Source of the DNA: Sandaracinaceae bacterium
GTDB lineage: Bacteria > Myxococcota_A > Polyangia > Polyangiales > JAFGIB01
Direction: 5' to 3'
Length of the DNA stretch: 54,397 bases
NCBI GenBank assembly: GCA_017881055.1
Contig: JADGRF010000155.1
Span: 1-54,397 of the forward strand
Part shown: piece by piece, positions 9,584 to 18,282 of the stretch
How positions within the stretch are numbered: position 1 is the stretch's first letter
How the letters are laid out: each line of letters starts with the position of its first letter
Translations under genes and position numbers: made by a program
The notes under the pieces: generated by a model
What the model saw: only the letters and a program-made list of their open reading frames with translations
Database searches by the model: none
Told to the model about the DNA's origin: nothing

Positions 9584-9661
9584 TCACTTGCCGGGCTTCG
9601 CTTCCATCTTCATTCCGCAGACCGGGCAGCTGGCCTTCGGGTCGATGCCCTGCGACTTCAT
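9584..9661 (-). CDS. 25-residue CPVCGM mini-protein (heavy-metal-binding-domain knuckle)
   Basis: A tiny ORF encoding 25 residues: an MKSQGIDPKAS start, then CPVCGMKM, then EAKPGK. CPxCGMxx is the signature of the small heavy-metal-binding domain that often sits at the N terminus of copper ATPases and CusB-like proteins; here it is free-standing. The ATG is preceded by AAAGGAAG at seven-base spacing and overlaps the stop of the upstream mini-ORF by four bases (ATGA). The next gene begins 35 bp after its stop. The two Cys and two Met could bind one soft metal ion. Confidence 0.6.
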   Translation of the reverse strand: MKSQGIDPKASCPVCGMKMEAKPGK

Positions 9662-9756
9662 ACCACTTCCTTTGCCGTGCGGAGCCCAAAGCCAGGACCA
9701 AGACCGTCTCCCAACATGGCGTCGCGGTCCAGCAAGCTCGGCTTACCGATGTTCAC
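9658..9756 (-). CDS. Possible 32-residue ORF between ATPase and mini-protein
   Basis: This ORF starts at a GTG that overlaps the ATPase stop codon (GTGA, 9753-9756) and ends with a TGA that overlaps the next ATG (ATGA, 9658-9661). Such tight double overlap is what translational coupling would give. The product ends GPGFGLRTAKEVV and has no recognisable motif. Third-position GC is about 68 percent, lower than in neighbouring genes. It may be a real coupling peptide, or a chance open frame whose reading keeps ribosomes moving into the mini-protein. Confidence 0.3.
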   Translation of the reverse strand: MNIGKPSLLDRDAMLGDGLGPGFGLRTAKEVV

Positions 9757-12191
9757 ACACGGGACGGGGCACCCTCTCTGGGCGAGCGCTTCAACAGCTC
9801 CACCGCGAACAGCGGAATGAGCCCAAGCAACACGGACAGCGCACAGTCCGCGAGCGAGATCGCGCCCAGATCGAACAGCTTTCGCGTGAACGGGATGTGG
9901 TGAATGCCGATCTGCACGAGGCTCGACACCAAGATCACACCGAGCAACGGCAGATTCGACAACAGGTTCGTTTCCCAGAAATGGCGAGTCGCGCTCCGCG
10001 CAGCGAACGCGCGAAACAGCTCGCCGAAGACCAAGACGGTGAACGCTTCGTTGCGCGCTTCTTCTACAGTGCGCGCGCGCAGCGCCCAGACAAACACACC
10101 GAGTGTTACCGTGGTTTGAATCAGACCGGTCTGTACGATCGTGCGCCATTCGGGTCGGCCAAGCATCGGCTCGTCGGGCCTGCGAGGCGGGCGCGCAAGC
10201 ACGTCAGGCTCGGGTGGATCGACGACCAGCGCGAGTGCAGGAAGACCGTCCGTCACAAGGTTGATCCACAGCAGCTGCAACGGGAGAAGCGGCAGTGGAA
10301 ACCCAAATAGGGAGGCCCCTAGCATCACCATCAACTCACCTGAGTTGCCGGCAAGCAGATATACGAGCGTCTTGCGAATATTGTCGTATACGCCTCTGCC
10401 TTCGCGCACCGCCGCCACGATACTGGCGAAATTGTCGTCAGTGAGGATCATGTCCGATGCCTCGCGCGTGACCTCGGTGCCCGCTTTGCCCATGGCAATT
10501 CCGATGTGCGCTTCGCGCAGCGCGGGCGCGTCGTTCACACCGTCACCGGTCATCGCCACGATCTCGCCTCGCGCCTTCCACGCGCGCACAATCTCGAGCT
10601 TCTGTTCCGGTGTCGCGCGCGCGTGCACGAGCTCGCTGGGGTCGTCGCCTGGGCGCAAGATGCCTAGCTCCTGCGCGATCGCACGGGCAGTGACGGGATG
10701 GTCACCCGTGATCATCACCGTGCGTATGCCCGCGGCGTGCGCTTGTTTCACGGCCTCGATGGCTTCACTGCGCGGTGGGTCTGCCATCGCGATCAAACCC
10801 AGAAGCTGCAAGTCAACCTCATCACCGGTCCGTCCCACAGCAACCGCAAGCACCCGCAGTCCTCGTGCAGCCATCTGGGCCGCGGCCGCGAGCACAGCAT
10901 CAGCAGGTGCCCGACACAGTGGAGCAAGCAAGTCCACGGCCCCCTTTACGTAGAGAGTCCCGTCGGCGCGTAGGATCGACATACGCTTGCGCGTCGAATC
11001 GAATGGGTTCACCGCTCGGCGCGGACGCTCCGCTTCGATGCGCTCGCGCGTGATGCCCCGCGCCGCGGCATCCACGAGGATCGCGAGCTCCGTCGGGTCG
11101 CCTGTGCCAGCCTTGCCGTCCCGGCCCAGCTCGGCGTCGCAGCATGCAGCGGCAGCATCCATCACGCGCGCGTGATCTTCGCCCCAGATCTCGCGCACCG
11201 CCATGATGCCGGTCGTGAGCGTGCCCGTCTTGTCGGTGCAGATCACCGTCGTGCAGCCCAGTGTTTCGACTGCGGGCAGGCGACGCACCAACACGTTGCG
11301 TGCAACCATGCGCTGCACGCCGACCGCTAGCGCCACAGTCACGGTTGCGGCGAGACCTTCGGGCACCGCTGCCACCGCAAGGGACACCGACGCGAGCAGA
11401 ACCTCGAGCCAGCCGTGGCCACGGAGCAGCCCGACGATCGCGACGACCAGGACGATACCCACACAGATCACGAGCAAGGTTCGCCCCACTCGCTCGAGGC
11501 GTTGTTGCAGCGGCGTGGCTTCATCGGCCGTGGTCGCCAGCAGATGCGCGATCTTGCCGAGCTCGGTCTGCATACCGGTCGCGGTGACTTCGGCGATACC
11601 TGTGCCGGTCGCGATCGCAGTGCCCATGAACACACGGTCGCTGCGTTGCGCGAGCGGCGCGTTCTCCGGAACGGGCGTCGTGTCCTTCTCGGACGGAACG
11701 CTCTCGCCGGTCAACGCCGCCTCGATGACGCGCAGCGAATGGGCTTCGAGCAGGCGCGCATCGGCAGCTGTAACATCGCCGGCTTCGAGGACGAGCAAGT
11801 CGCCAGGCACGATCTCGGCTGCCGGAATGATCTCCGAGCGGCCATCTCGAAGAACGCGCGCACGCGGCGCAGTCATCGCACGCAGTGCAAGCACCGCTCG
11901 TTCGGACCGATACTCCTGAAAGAAGCCGACGAACGCGTTGATGATCACGATAGCAGCGATGGCGATGGCGTCATTGAGCTCACCGAGCACGGCCGAGAGG
12001 ACGCAGGCTCCAAACAACGTCCAAATCATCGCACCTTTGAATTGGCTGCCGAAGATGGCCCACGGGGAAGCGGCCTGTTCGCGCCGAATCTCGTTCGGCC
12101 CAGTTTGCGAGAGCCGCTTGCGAGCCTCGGCTTGCGAGAGACCCGTGGGACGCAAGCGCTCTGTCTCCGTTTGAAGCCTAGGCGAGTCCAT
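9753..12191 (-). CDS. P2-type (calcium/SERCA-like) cation-transporting P-type ATPase
   Basis: A cytoplasmic-membrane pump of 812 residues. It has an N-terminal cation-ATPase domain, TGES (near 160, actuator), AAVPEGLAA in M4 (near 275), the phosphorylated Asp in CTDKTGTLT (near 318), TGDGVNDAPAL, and a C-terminal membrane domain. The M4 PEGL, M5 NSGE and M6 NLVTDGLPA segments keep the residues that coordinate calcium in SERCA. It lacks the CPC motif and the N-terminal CxxC domains of copper-type PIB pumps. The ATG at 12191 follows GGAG. It heads the leftward operon and has a sigma-54-type promoter immediately upstream. Finding a P2A pump with copper genes is unexpected. Confidence 0.9.
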   Translation of the reverse strand: MDSPRLQTETERLRPTGLSQAEARKRLSQTGPNEIRREQAASPWAIFGSQFKGAMIWTLFGACVLSAVLGELNDAIAIAAIVIINAFVGFFQEYRSERAVLALRAMTAPRARVLRDGRSEIIPAAEIVPGDLLVLEAGDVTAADARLLEAHSLRVIEAALTGESVPSEKDTTPVPENAPLAQRSDRVFMGTAIATGTGIAEVTATGMQTELGKIAHLLATTADEATPLQQRLERVGRTLLVICVGIVLVVAIVGLLRGHGWLEVLLASVSLAVAAVPEGLAATVTVALAVGVQRMVARNVLVRRLPAVETLGCTTVICTDKTGTLTTGIMAVREIWGEDHARVMDAAAACCDAELGRDGKAGTGDPTELAILVDAAARGITRERIEAERPRRAVNPFDSTRKRMSILRADGTLYVKGAVDLLAPLCRAPADAVLAAAAQMAARGLRVLAVAVGRTGDEVDLQLLGLIAMADPPRSEAIEAVKQAHAAGIRTVMITGDHPVTARAIAQELGILRPGDDPSELVHARATPEQKLEIVRAWKARGEIVAMTGDGVNDAPALREAHIGIAMGKAGTEVTREASDMILTDDNFASIVAAVREGRGVYDNIRKTLVYLLAGNSGELMVMLGASLFGFPLPLLPLQLLWINLVTDGLPALALVVDPPEPDVLARPPRRPDEPMLGRPEWRTIVQTGLIQTTVTLGVFVWALRARTVEEARNEAFTVLVFGELFRAFAARSATRHFWETNLLSNLPLLGVILVSSLVQIGIHHIPFTRKLFDLGAISLADCALSVLLGLIPLFAVELLKRSPREGAPSRV

Positions 12192-12205
12192 GTCGCCCGC
12201 TCCAA

Positions 12206-12220
12206 GCAGGAAGCAGGCCA
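12206..12220 (-). promoter_or_regulatory. Sigma-54-type promoter of the ATPase-oxidase operon
   Basis: On the minus strand, TGGCCTGCTTCCTGC shows GG, exactly ten bases, then GC, followed by TT. The -24 half is TGGC and the -12 half CTGCTT. Initiation about 12 bases downstream would fall near 12194, only three bases from the ATG, so the transcript would be almost leaderless. The weakest of the six candidates in the -24 half. Confidence 0.45.
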
Positions 12221-12323
12221 CGGTTTGCTGAGGCGGCCGTATCTTGTGTCGACTCAGAAATCCGGCTCCTCCGCGCACGGCCGTGACCTGCGACGCATGC
12301 TTTGCGCGCCGGCTGGACTGCAT

Positions 12324-12344
12324 GTGTAACGCGTTCGGTCACAC
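12324..12344. promoter_or_regulatory. Inverted repeat, candidate activator-binding enhancer
   Basis: GTGTAAC (12324-12330) and GTCACAC (12338-12344) form a dyad with six of seven pairs and a seven-base spacer. Its centre (12334) is about 114 bp from the -24 element of the leftward promoter and about 117 bp from that of the rightward one. This is the usual placement of an upstream activating sequence for a sigma-54 activator. The rest of the 287-bp divergent region (12192-12478) shows no gene. Confidence 0.45.
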
Positions 12345-12449
12345 GTGCTGCAGGCAGACAAACCCGGCGCCACGGGATGCATCGCCAATCGCCGGGGTTT
12401 GCGACTGCGGGCGCGCGAGGTCGACCAGCGAACGCGCTGCGTTCGAGCC

Positions 12450-12464
12450 TGGCACGCGTCGTGC
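12450..12464 (+). promoter_or_regulatory. Sigma-54-type promoter of the CusCBA-like operon
   Basis: TGGCACGCGTCGTGC has an intact -24 TGGCACG and TGC at the -12 position, with ten bases between GG and GC. Initiation would fall near 12476, three bases before the GTG at 12479. It overlaps another in-frame GTG (12461), which argues against that codon being the start. Confidence 0.6.
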
Positions 12465-12478
12465 GTAGCACACGGTCC

Positions 12479-13741
12479 GTGCATCGCACGACCTCATTGC
12501 TGCTGCTCGCCGCAAGTCTTTGGACGTGCGCGTTGTTTCCGGGGACCCGTACGCGTGCCGACGACGCGACTTCGCTCGCAGCCGTGCTCGCAGACATACA
12601 CAAGCACAGCCCTTCGCTTGCAGCTGGCCGTGCTCGAATCGCTGCCGCACGGCGCACGTTCGATGCCGCAGGCAGACCGAGCGATCCGATGCTCACGGTG
12701 GAGGTCGATCGCATCGGCTGGACGCGCGGCTCCATGCCCATGCTGCGTTACATGTTGGAACAGCCGATCCCAACACCGGGTACGCTCGGCATGCAGCAGC
12801 GCGTGGCCGAACGCGCCACAGATCGCACGCAGGCAGAGCTCGCGACGCTACAGCGCGACCTCGAGCAACAGGCTGCCCTTGCCTACGTAATGCTTTGGCG
12901 CACCCAGGGAGAGCTCGCCGTAGTCGACAGCCAACGCGGGCTGGTCGAAGACCTCACGGCGGCCGCGCTCGCACGCATGGCCACCGGCGCGGATACACAC
13001 CACGACGTGATCCAGAGTCAGGTCGAGGTTCTCGCGCTGCAGAACCAAACGACGCAGCTGAAGGCCGAGCAGGCGGCATCCGTCGCGATGCTCAATGCCC
13101 TGCGCGATCAGCCGAGCACCCACACGATGACAGCGAGCGACCCTGTCGAGCTGCCCGCGAGCCCCGAACCGCTTGCTGAGTTGGAAAACGAGGCCTTGCG
13201 CGCTCGCCCCGAGCTCCGCGGCATGGAGGCCATGATCGCCGAAGAGCACGCCATGGCCACATTGATGCGACGCGAAGGCTGGCCGATGTTCAGCGTCGGC
13301 GCTTGGTACACGCAAGACCTCGCGATGGCAGACTCGCTCGGTCTCATGGTCAGCGGCACGTTGCCTGTGTTCGGAGCGTCACGGCAGTCCGCGCTGGCTT
13401 CCGCGTCCGAGGCGCGCGCCAGCGCTGCTGATGCGGATCGACAAGCGATGGCGCTCATGATCCTGGCCGACGTGCGCTCCGCCTATGCGCGCTTCGGCGC
13501 AGCCAACGAGCGCGTCAGCTTGCTGCACGACGTTGCGCTCGAGCGCGCACAGCAGGCTCTCGAGCAAGCGCGGTCGTCTTACCGAACAGGCATGATGCCG
13601 TTCGCATCCGTAGTCCAAGATCAGCGAATGCTGGCGGAGCTGCGAATGAGCTTGGTGGGCGCCGAAGCGGAACGCTATGTCGCGTACATCGCGCTCATGC
13701 GTGCCGTGTCGCGTGACTTGGTGCGAAGGGAAACACGATGA
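12479..13741 (+). CDS. TolC-family outer-membrane channel of the metal efflux pump (CusC-like)
   Basis: An outer-membrane channel of 420 residues when started at GTG 12479. This start leaves a compact signal peptide (VHRTTSLLLLAASLWTC) and lies just after the -12 element. The mature protein has long helical stretches, ATDRTQAELATLQRDLEQQAALAYV and QSQVEVLALQNQTTQLKAEQAA among them, and a second half with SSYRTGMMPFASVVQDQRMLAEL, all usual for efflux channels. It overlaps the adaptor gene by four bases (ATGA), fitting a channel-adaptor-pump operon. The alternative start at 12461 would add six residues. Confidence 0.88.
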   Translation: MHRTTSLLLLAASLWTCALFPGTRTRADDATSLAAVLADIHKHSPSLAAGRARIAAARRTFDAAGRPSDPMLTVEVDRIGWTRGSMPMLRYMLEQPIPTPGTLGMQQRVAERATDRTQAELATLQRDLEQQAALAYVMLWRTQGELAVVDSQRGLVEDLTAAALARMATGADTHHDVIQSQVEVLALQNQTTQLKAEQAASVAMLNALRDQPSTHTMTASDPVELPASPEPLAELENEALRARPELRGMEAMIAEEHAMATLMRREGWPMFSVGAWYTQDLAMADSLGLMVSGTLPVFGASRQSALASASEARASAADADRQAMALMILADVRSAYARFGAANERVSLLHDVALERAQQALEQARSSYRTGMMPFASVVQDQRMLAELRMSLVGAEAERYVAYIALMRAVSRDLVRRETR

Positions 13742-14982
13742 AGTCCAGAGCCATCGTTGTCGTTGCGCTGTGCGGACTAGCGGCATGCCGTGGTCAGACC
13801 GACGCGCCAAGCCACGCTCAGCACGAAGCTCCCGCCGAAGAGCACGCTGCGCACCCCCAACCCTCGGCGACAACCTCGACTCACGATCAACATGCAACTC
13901 AGGGCGACACCCCGCACGAGATGCGCGGCGACATGGAAGCGCCCGGTACGATTCCCGCCGGTCGCGCACCCGTGCTGCTCGATGCAGCACGCCGGCAGTC
14001 CCTCGGTGTTAAGACTGAGCGCGTCACGCAGCGTTCCTTCACGCGCGAAGTACGTGCGACCGGCATCGTGCGCGTGGATGAGCGCCTGCAGAGTCACATC
14101 CACGTCAAGTTCGAAGGCTTCGTGGAGCGCGTCTTCGTAAATTTCGTGGGCAGGAAGGTGCGGCAAGGCGAGCCGCTACTCTCGGTGTACAGCCCGGAGC
14201 TGCTCGCGGCCGAAACCGAGCTCGCACAGGCGTACAAAGATCGAGACCGACCGCGCACCGGACCCTTCGCCGCAACTGATCGTGCGCAAACTGAAGCGCT
14301 GATTCAGGCCGCCCATTCTCGCCTCGCACTGCTGGACGTACCGTCAGCGGAGCTGGCTCGCCTCGAGCGCACGCGCGACGCACGCAGATCGCTCACAATC
14401 ACGAGCCCGATCACCGGAACCATCGTCGAGCGCAACGTGGTGGACGGCATGCGCGTGATGCCGGAGACCACCCTCATGGTCGTCGCCGACCTGCGCAACG
14501 TCTGGGTCATGACTGACATCTTCGAGCACGATCTCGGCGCCATCGGTATCGGCCAGCACGCCGTGATTGAGTTCGTGGGCGATGCGGCACCCGCACGAGA
14601 AGGCCGAGTCGGCTTCGTTTCACCCACGCTCGACGAGACCACGCGCACGGCGAAAGTGCGCATCGAGCTCGACAACAAAGACGGTGTCGTGCGACCTGGG
14701 CTCTTTGCTGCCGTGAAGATTCATATCGAGGCCGGCAACAAGCTCGCAGTCCCAGCGAGCGCCGTGATCGACACCGGCATGCGCAAGATCGTGTTCGTCG
14801 AAGCTGAACCCGGCCGCTTCGAGCCGCGCGCGGTCAAGACCGGCGCACTCGCCGGAGACGTGCTCGAGGTAGTCGCCGGTTTGGCAGAAGGCGACAGCGT
14901 TGCGGTCAGCGCACAGTTCCTGCTCGATTCCGAGAGTCAAATCCGAGGCGGACCGTCATCCGGCGCGCACGGTTCGCACTAG
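13738..14982 (+). CDS. cusB: Periplasmic adaptor of RND metal efflux (CusB-like)
   Basis: A membrane-fusion protein of 414 residues that links pump and channel. It begins with a lipoprotein signal (MKSRAIVVVALCGLAAC, lipidated Cys17). Residues 25-65 are unusually rich in His (HAQHE, EEHAAHP, STHDQHA, PHEMRGDM), a likely metal-binding tail. Then come the barrel and lipoyl parts (GFVERVFVNFVGRKVRQGEPLLSVYSPEL), a helical hairpin with TDRAQTEALIQAAHSRLALL, and the second lipoyl half SPITGTIVERNVVDGMRV. The C-terminal domain ends SAQFLLDSESQIRGG, characteristic of CusB-type adaptors. The pump gene follows after nine bases. Confidence 0.92.
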   Translation: MKSRAIVVVALCGLAACRGQTDAPSHAQHEAPAEEHAAHPQPSATTSTHDQHATQGDTPHEMRGDMEAPGTIPAGRAPVLLDAARRQSLGVKTERVTQRSFTREVRATGIVRVDERLQSHIHVKFEGFVERVFVNFVGRKVRQGEPLLSVYSPELLAAETELAQAYKDRDRPRTGPFAATDRAQTEALIQAAHSRLALLDVPSAELARLERTRDARRSLTITSPITGTIVERNVVDGMRVMPETTLMVVADLRNVWVMTDIFEHDLGAIGIGQHAVIEFVGDAAPAREGRVGFVSPTLDETTRTAKVRIELDNKDGVVRPGLFAAVKIHIEAGNKLAVPASAVIDTGMRKIVFVEAEPGRFEPRAVKTGALAGDVLEVVAGLAEGDSVAVSAQFLLDSESQIRGGPSSGAHGSH

Positions 14983-14991
14983 GACGTTGCC

Positions 14992-17900
14992 ATGAGCGAG
15001 CCCACTGCAGCCCAACCTACAGGTTTCATCGCACGCATCATCGGCGCTTGCGGCAGGCGACCGGGTCTGGTCATCGGCATGACGTGCGCGTTGGCGGTCG
15101 TCGGCGTGGCGTCGGCCTTCTCGACGCCGCTCGATGCCCTGCCGGATCTGACCGACACCCAAGTCATCGTCGCTACGGAATGGATGGGGCGCGGACCGAC
15201 TCTGATCGAGGATCAGATCACGTATCCGCTGGTGACCTCGATGCTGTCGCTGCCGCGCGTGCGCACGGTGCGCGGCTTCTCGATGTTCGGCATGTCGTTC
15301 GTGTACGTCATTTACCAAGACGGAACCGACCTGTACTGGGCTCGCACTCGCGTGCTCGAGCAACTGTCGAAGCTGCAGGGCAAGTTCCCGGCGGGTGTCT
15401 CGCCCGCGCTGGGGCCCGACGCCACGGGCCTCGGCTGGGTTTACGAATACGCGCTCGTCTGCAAGAGCGGCAAACACGACTTGGCCGAGCTGCGCACGCT
15501 GCAGGACTTCTACCTGCGCTACGCACTCGCGTCGGTTGAAGGCGTTGCCGAAGTCGCAAGCGTCGGCGGTTTCCAGCGAGAATACCGGGTGGTCGTCAAC
15601 CCGCCTGCGCTCCAAGCGCGCGGCCTGTCGATCACCGAGATCGCGTCGGCGATTCGGGCGTCGAATTTGGATGTGGGCGGTGGCGTCGTCGAAATGAACG
15701 AGCACGAGTATGTCGTGCGCGGTCGCGGCTACGTCCAGCAAGCGAGCGACTTGGAGCAGGTCGTCGTGACCAGCGATCCGAGCGGAGTGCCGGTACGCGT
15801 GCGTGACGTCGCACGCGTCGAGATCGCCGGTGCTCAGCGCCGCGGCATCGTGGAACTGAACGGCGAAGGCGAGGTCGTGGGTGGCATCGTAGTCATGCGC
15901 AGCGGCGAAAACGCGCTGAACGTGATCCGCCGCGTGCAAGCCAAGCTCGCCGAATTGCGGCCGACGCTTCCGGAAGGCGTCGAGCTGGTCACCACCTATG
16001 ACCGCTCCGAGCTGATCAAAGATTCCGTGCAGACGCTGAGCAGCAATCTGCTTCAGGTGCTGGCCATCGTATGCCTGACGATCATGGCGTTCTTGCTGCA
16101 CTTCCGCTCGTCGCTGGTCGCCATGCTCACCCTGCCCTTCGCGATCGTGCTGTCGTTCATTCCGATGAAGCTGATGGGGCTCACCACCAACATCATGTCG
16201 CTTGCCGGCATCATCATCGCGATGGGCGACATGGGTGACTCGGCGGTCGTGCTCGTCGAGAACGCGCACCGTAAGCTCGCGGAGCAAGGCAAGCTGCGCC
16301 CGCGTTTGGACTTGGTGATCGAAGCCGCGCAGGAGCTCGGCCCGTCGATCTTCGGATCACTGCTCGTCATCTCGATCTCGTTTCTGCCCGTGTTCAGCTT
16401 GGAAGCGCAGGAGGGCCGACTGTTCGGGCCGTTGGCGTGGACCAAGACCTTCGCGATGCTCGCGGCCTCTCTACTCTCCATCACGCTGGTGCCCGCGCTG
16501 ATGAATTGGCTCGTGCGAGGACGCATCCGCAGCGAAGAGGAGAACCCTGTTCACAGGTTGCTGACGCACGCCTATCGTCCGTTGATCCGGTTCTTCCTGC
16601 GCTTCCGTTACGCGGCCGTACTGCTCACGCTCGTCCTCTTGGCCCTGACGTATCGACCCTTCTCGCAGCTAGGCAGCGAATTCATGCCCCCGCTGGACGA
16701 AGGCAGTGCGTTTTTCATGCCGGTCACCGTTCCGGGGATCTCGCTCGAACAGGCGCGGCGCTTGGTACAAGCCCAGGACGAAGCTCTGCATCGCATCCCG
16801 GAGGTCGCATCTGTGTTCGGCAAGGCGGGTCGCGCCGATACCGCCACGGACGCAGCACCGATCTCGATGATCGAGACGGTGATCCAGCTCAAGCCGCGCA
16901 CGCATTGGCGCAAAGGCATGACGCAAGAGCGGTTGCTCGAAGAGATGCGAAAAGCCGCGGAGCTGCCAGGCAGCCAGGCCGCATGGAGCATGCCGATCAA
17001 GGCCCGCATCGACATGCTCACGACAGGCATCCGCACGCCTATCGGCATCAAGGTATTCGGCAAGAGCCTCGAGGAGATCGCAACGCTCGGCCAGCAGCTC
17101 GAGCCCATCCTGCGCAAGGTTCCTGGCACTCGCTCGGTATACGCGGAACGCGAGCTCGGTGGCTTGTACTTGGACGTGGTGCCTGATCGCGATGCGATCG
17201 CGCGCTACGGCTTGCGCATGGCAGACGTGCTCTCCGTGGTGGAGACCGCCATCGGTGGCATGGTGGTCGATCGGACGGTCGAAGGACGCGAGCGCTACAC
17301 GATCAGCCTGCGCTACCCCAGCGAGCTGCGCGACAGTCCCGAAGCCCTGGGCCGAGTGCTCGTGCCAGTGCCGCTGCGCGGCGCAGCCATGGGCGGCGCG
17401 GCCAACGCGGCCATGGGCAGCGGTACCATGGACGAAGGCCAAGGCGCGCCGGCCGATGCCACCGGTGCAGGAGTCATTCAGGTACCTCTGAACCAGCTGA
17501 CGCGCATCGAGATCAAGAACGGCCCCCCGATGATCAAAGACGAGGCCGGCTCGCTCGTGGGCTGGGTGTACGTCGACGTCGACGGCCGCGATCTTGGCAG
17601 CTACGTTCACGACGCCAAGGCTAGAGTGCAGAACGAGCTGCGACTGCCCACGGGTTATCGCCTGCAGTGGACCGGCCAGTACGAGTTCATGGAGCGCGTC
17701 GCCAAACGCTTGCAGATCATGATTCCTCTGACGCTGCTGCTGATCCTCGTGATCCTCTACATGAACTTGCAGTCCATGCCGGCAACGCTGCTCGTGATGT
17801 GCTCGGTGCCGTTTGCTGCGGTCGGATCGGTCTGGCTGATGTGGGCCGCTCACTTCAACCTCTCCATCGCAGTATGGGTCGGCATGATCGCGCTGCTCGG

Positions 17901-18237
17901 CGTTGCGGCCGAGACCGCGTCGGTGATGGTCGTGTATCTTGAGGAAGGTTACCGCGGCTTCCTGCAGAAGAACGCGTCGCCCACGCGTGCCGCTCTACTC
18001 GTTGCCGCAGAGGACTCCGCCACGCTCCGTGTTCGCCCGCTGCTCATGACGGTCGTGATGAACATCCTGGGCCTTCTGCCCGTGATGCTCGACAACGGCG
18101 TCGGCTCGGACGTAGCGAAGCGCATCGCGGCCCCGATGTGGGGCGGCCTCGTGTCGTTGACGTTGCTCACGCTCTTCATCATTCCCGCGCTCTACGTCAT
18201 CTGGAGGGAGCGTAGCTGGCCGCGTGCGCCGGTTTGA
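14992..18237 (+). CDS. cusA: Heavy-metal RND efflux pump (CusA/CzcA family)
   Basis: An inner-membrane proton antiporter of 1081 residues, the family's usual size. It has about 12 membrane helices in two blocks, each followed by a large periplasmic loop. The acidic proton-relay stretch IAMGDMGDSAVVLVENAHRKL lies near residue 410-425. APISMIETVIQLKP and RIDMLTTGIRTPIGIKVFG (Met626 and Met675) match segments of the monovalent (Cu/Ag) branch. By recollected alignment these methionines fall near the CusA Cu(I) relay, favouring copper or silver over zinc or cobalt. A Gly/Ala/Met-rich insertion (AAMGGAANAAMGSGTMDEG, about 801-819) in the late periplasmic loop is unusual. Confidence 0.93.
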   Translation: MSEPTAAQPTGFIARIIGACGRRPGLVIGMTCALAVVGVASAFSTPLDALPDLTDTQVIVATEWMGRGPTLIEDQITYPLVTSMLSLPRVRTVRGFSMFGMSFVYVIYQDGTDLYWARTRVLEQLSKLQGKFPAGVSPALGPDATGLGWVYEYALVCKSGKHDLAELRTLQDFYLRYALASVEGVAEVASVGGFQREYRVVVNPPALQARGLSITEIASAIRASNLDVGGGVVEMNEHEYVVRGRGYVQQASDLEQVVVTSDPSGVPVRVRDVARVEIAGAQRRGIVELNGEGEVVGGIVVMRSGENALNVIRRVQAKLAELRPTLPEGVELVTTYDRSELIKDSVQTLSSNLLQVLAIVCLTIMAFLLHFRSSLVAMLTLPFAIVLSFIPMKLMGLTTNIMSLAGIIIAMGDMGDSAVVLVENAHRKLAEQGKLRPRLDLVIEAAQELGPSIFGSLLVISISFLPVFSLEAQEGRLFGPLAWTKTFAMLAASLLSITLVPALMNWLVRGRIRSEEENPVHRLLTHAYRPLIRFFLRFRYAAVLLTLVLLALTYRPFSQLGSEFMPPLDEGSAFFMPVTVPGISLEQARRLVQAQDEALHRIPEVASVFGKAGRADTATDAAPISMIETVIQLKPRTHWRKGMTQERLLEEMRKAAELPGSQAAWSMPIKARIDMLTTGIRTPIGIKVFGKSLEEIATLGQQLEPILRKVPGTRSVYAERELGGLYLDVVPDRDAIARYGLRMADVLSVVETAIGGMVVDRTVEGRERYTISLRYPSELRDSPEALGRVLVPVPLRGAAMGGAANAAMGSGTMDEGQGAPADATGAGVIQVPLNQLTRIEIKNGPPMIKDEAGSLVGWVYVDVDGRDLGSYVHDAKARVQNELRLPTGYRLQWTGQYEFMERVAKRLQIMIPLTLLLILVILYMNLQSMPATLLVMCSVPFAAVGSVWLMWAAHFNLSIAVWVGMIALLGVAAETASVMVVYLEEGYRGFLQKNASPTRAALLVAAEDSATLRVRPLLMTVVMNILGLLPVMLDNGVGSDVAKRIAAPMWGGLVSLTLLTLFIIPALYVIWRERSWPRAPV

Positions 18238-18282
18238 GTTGCTCTTCAGACCGTCACTACAACACCAAAGGAAGAAACAGGC

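Noticed and set aside
12461..12463. GTG at 12461 as start of the CusC-like gene
   Set aside because: It lies inside the -12 half of the sigma-54-type promoter. GTG 12479 leaves a normal signal peptide.
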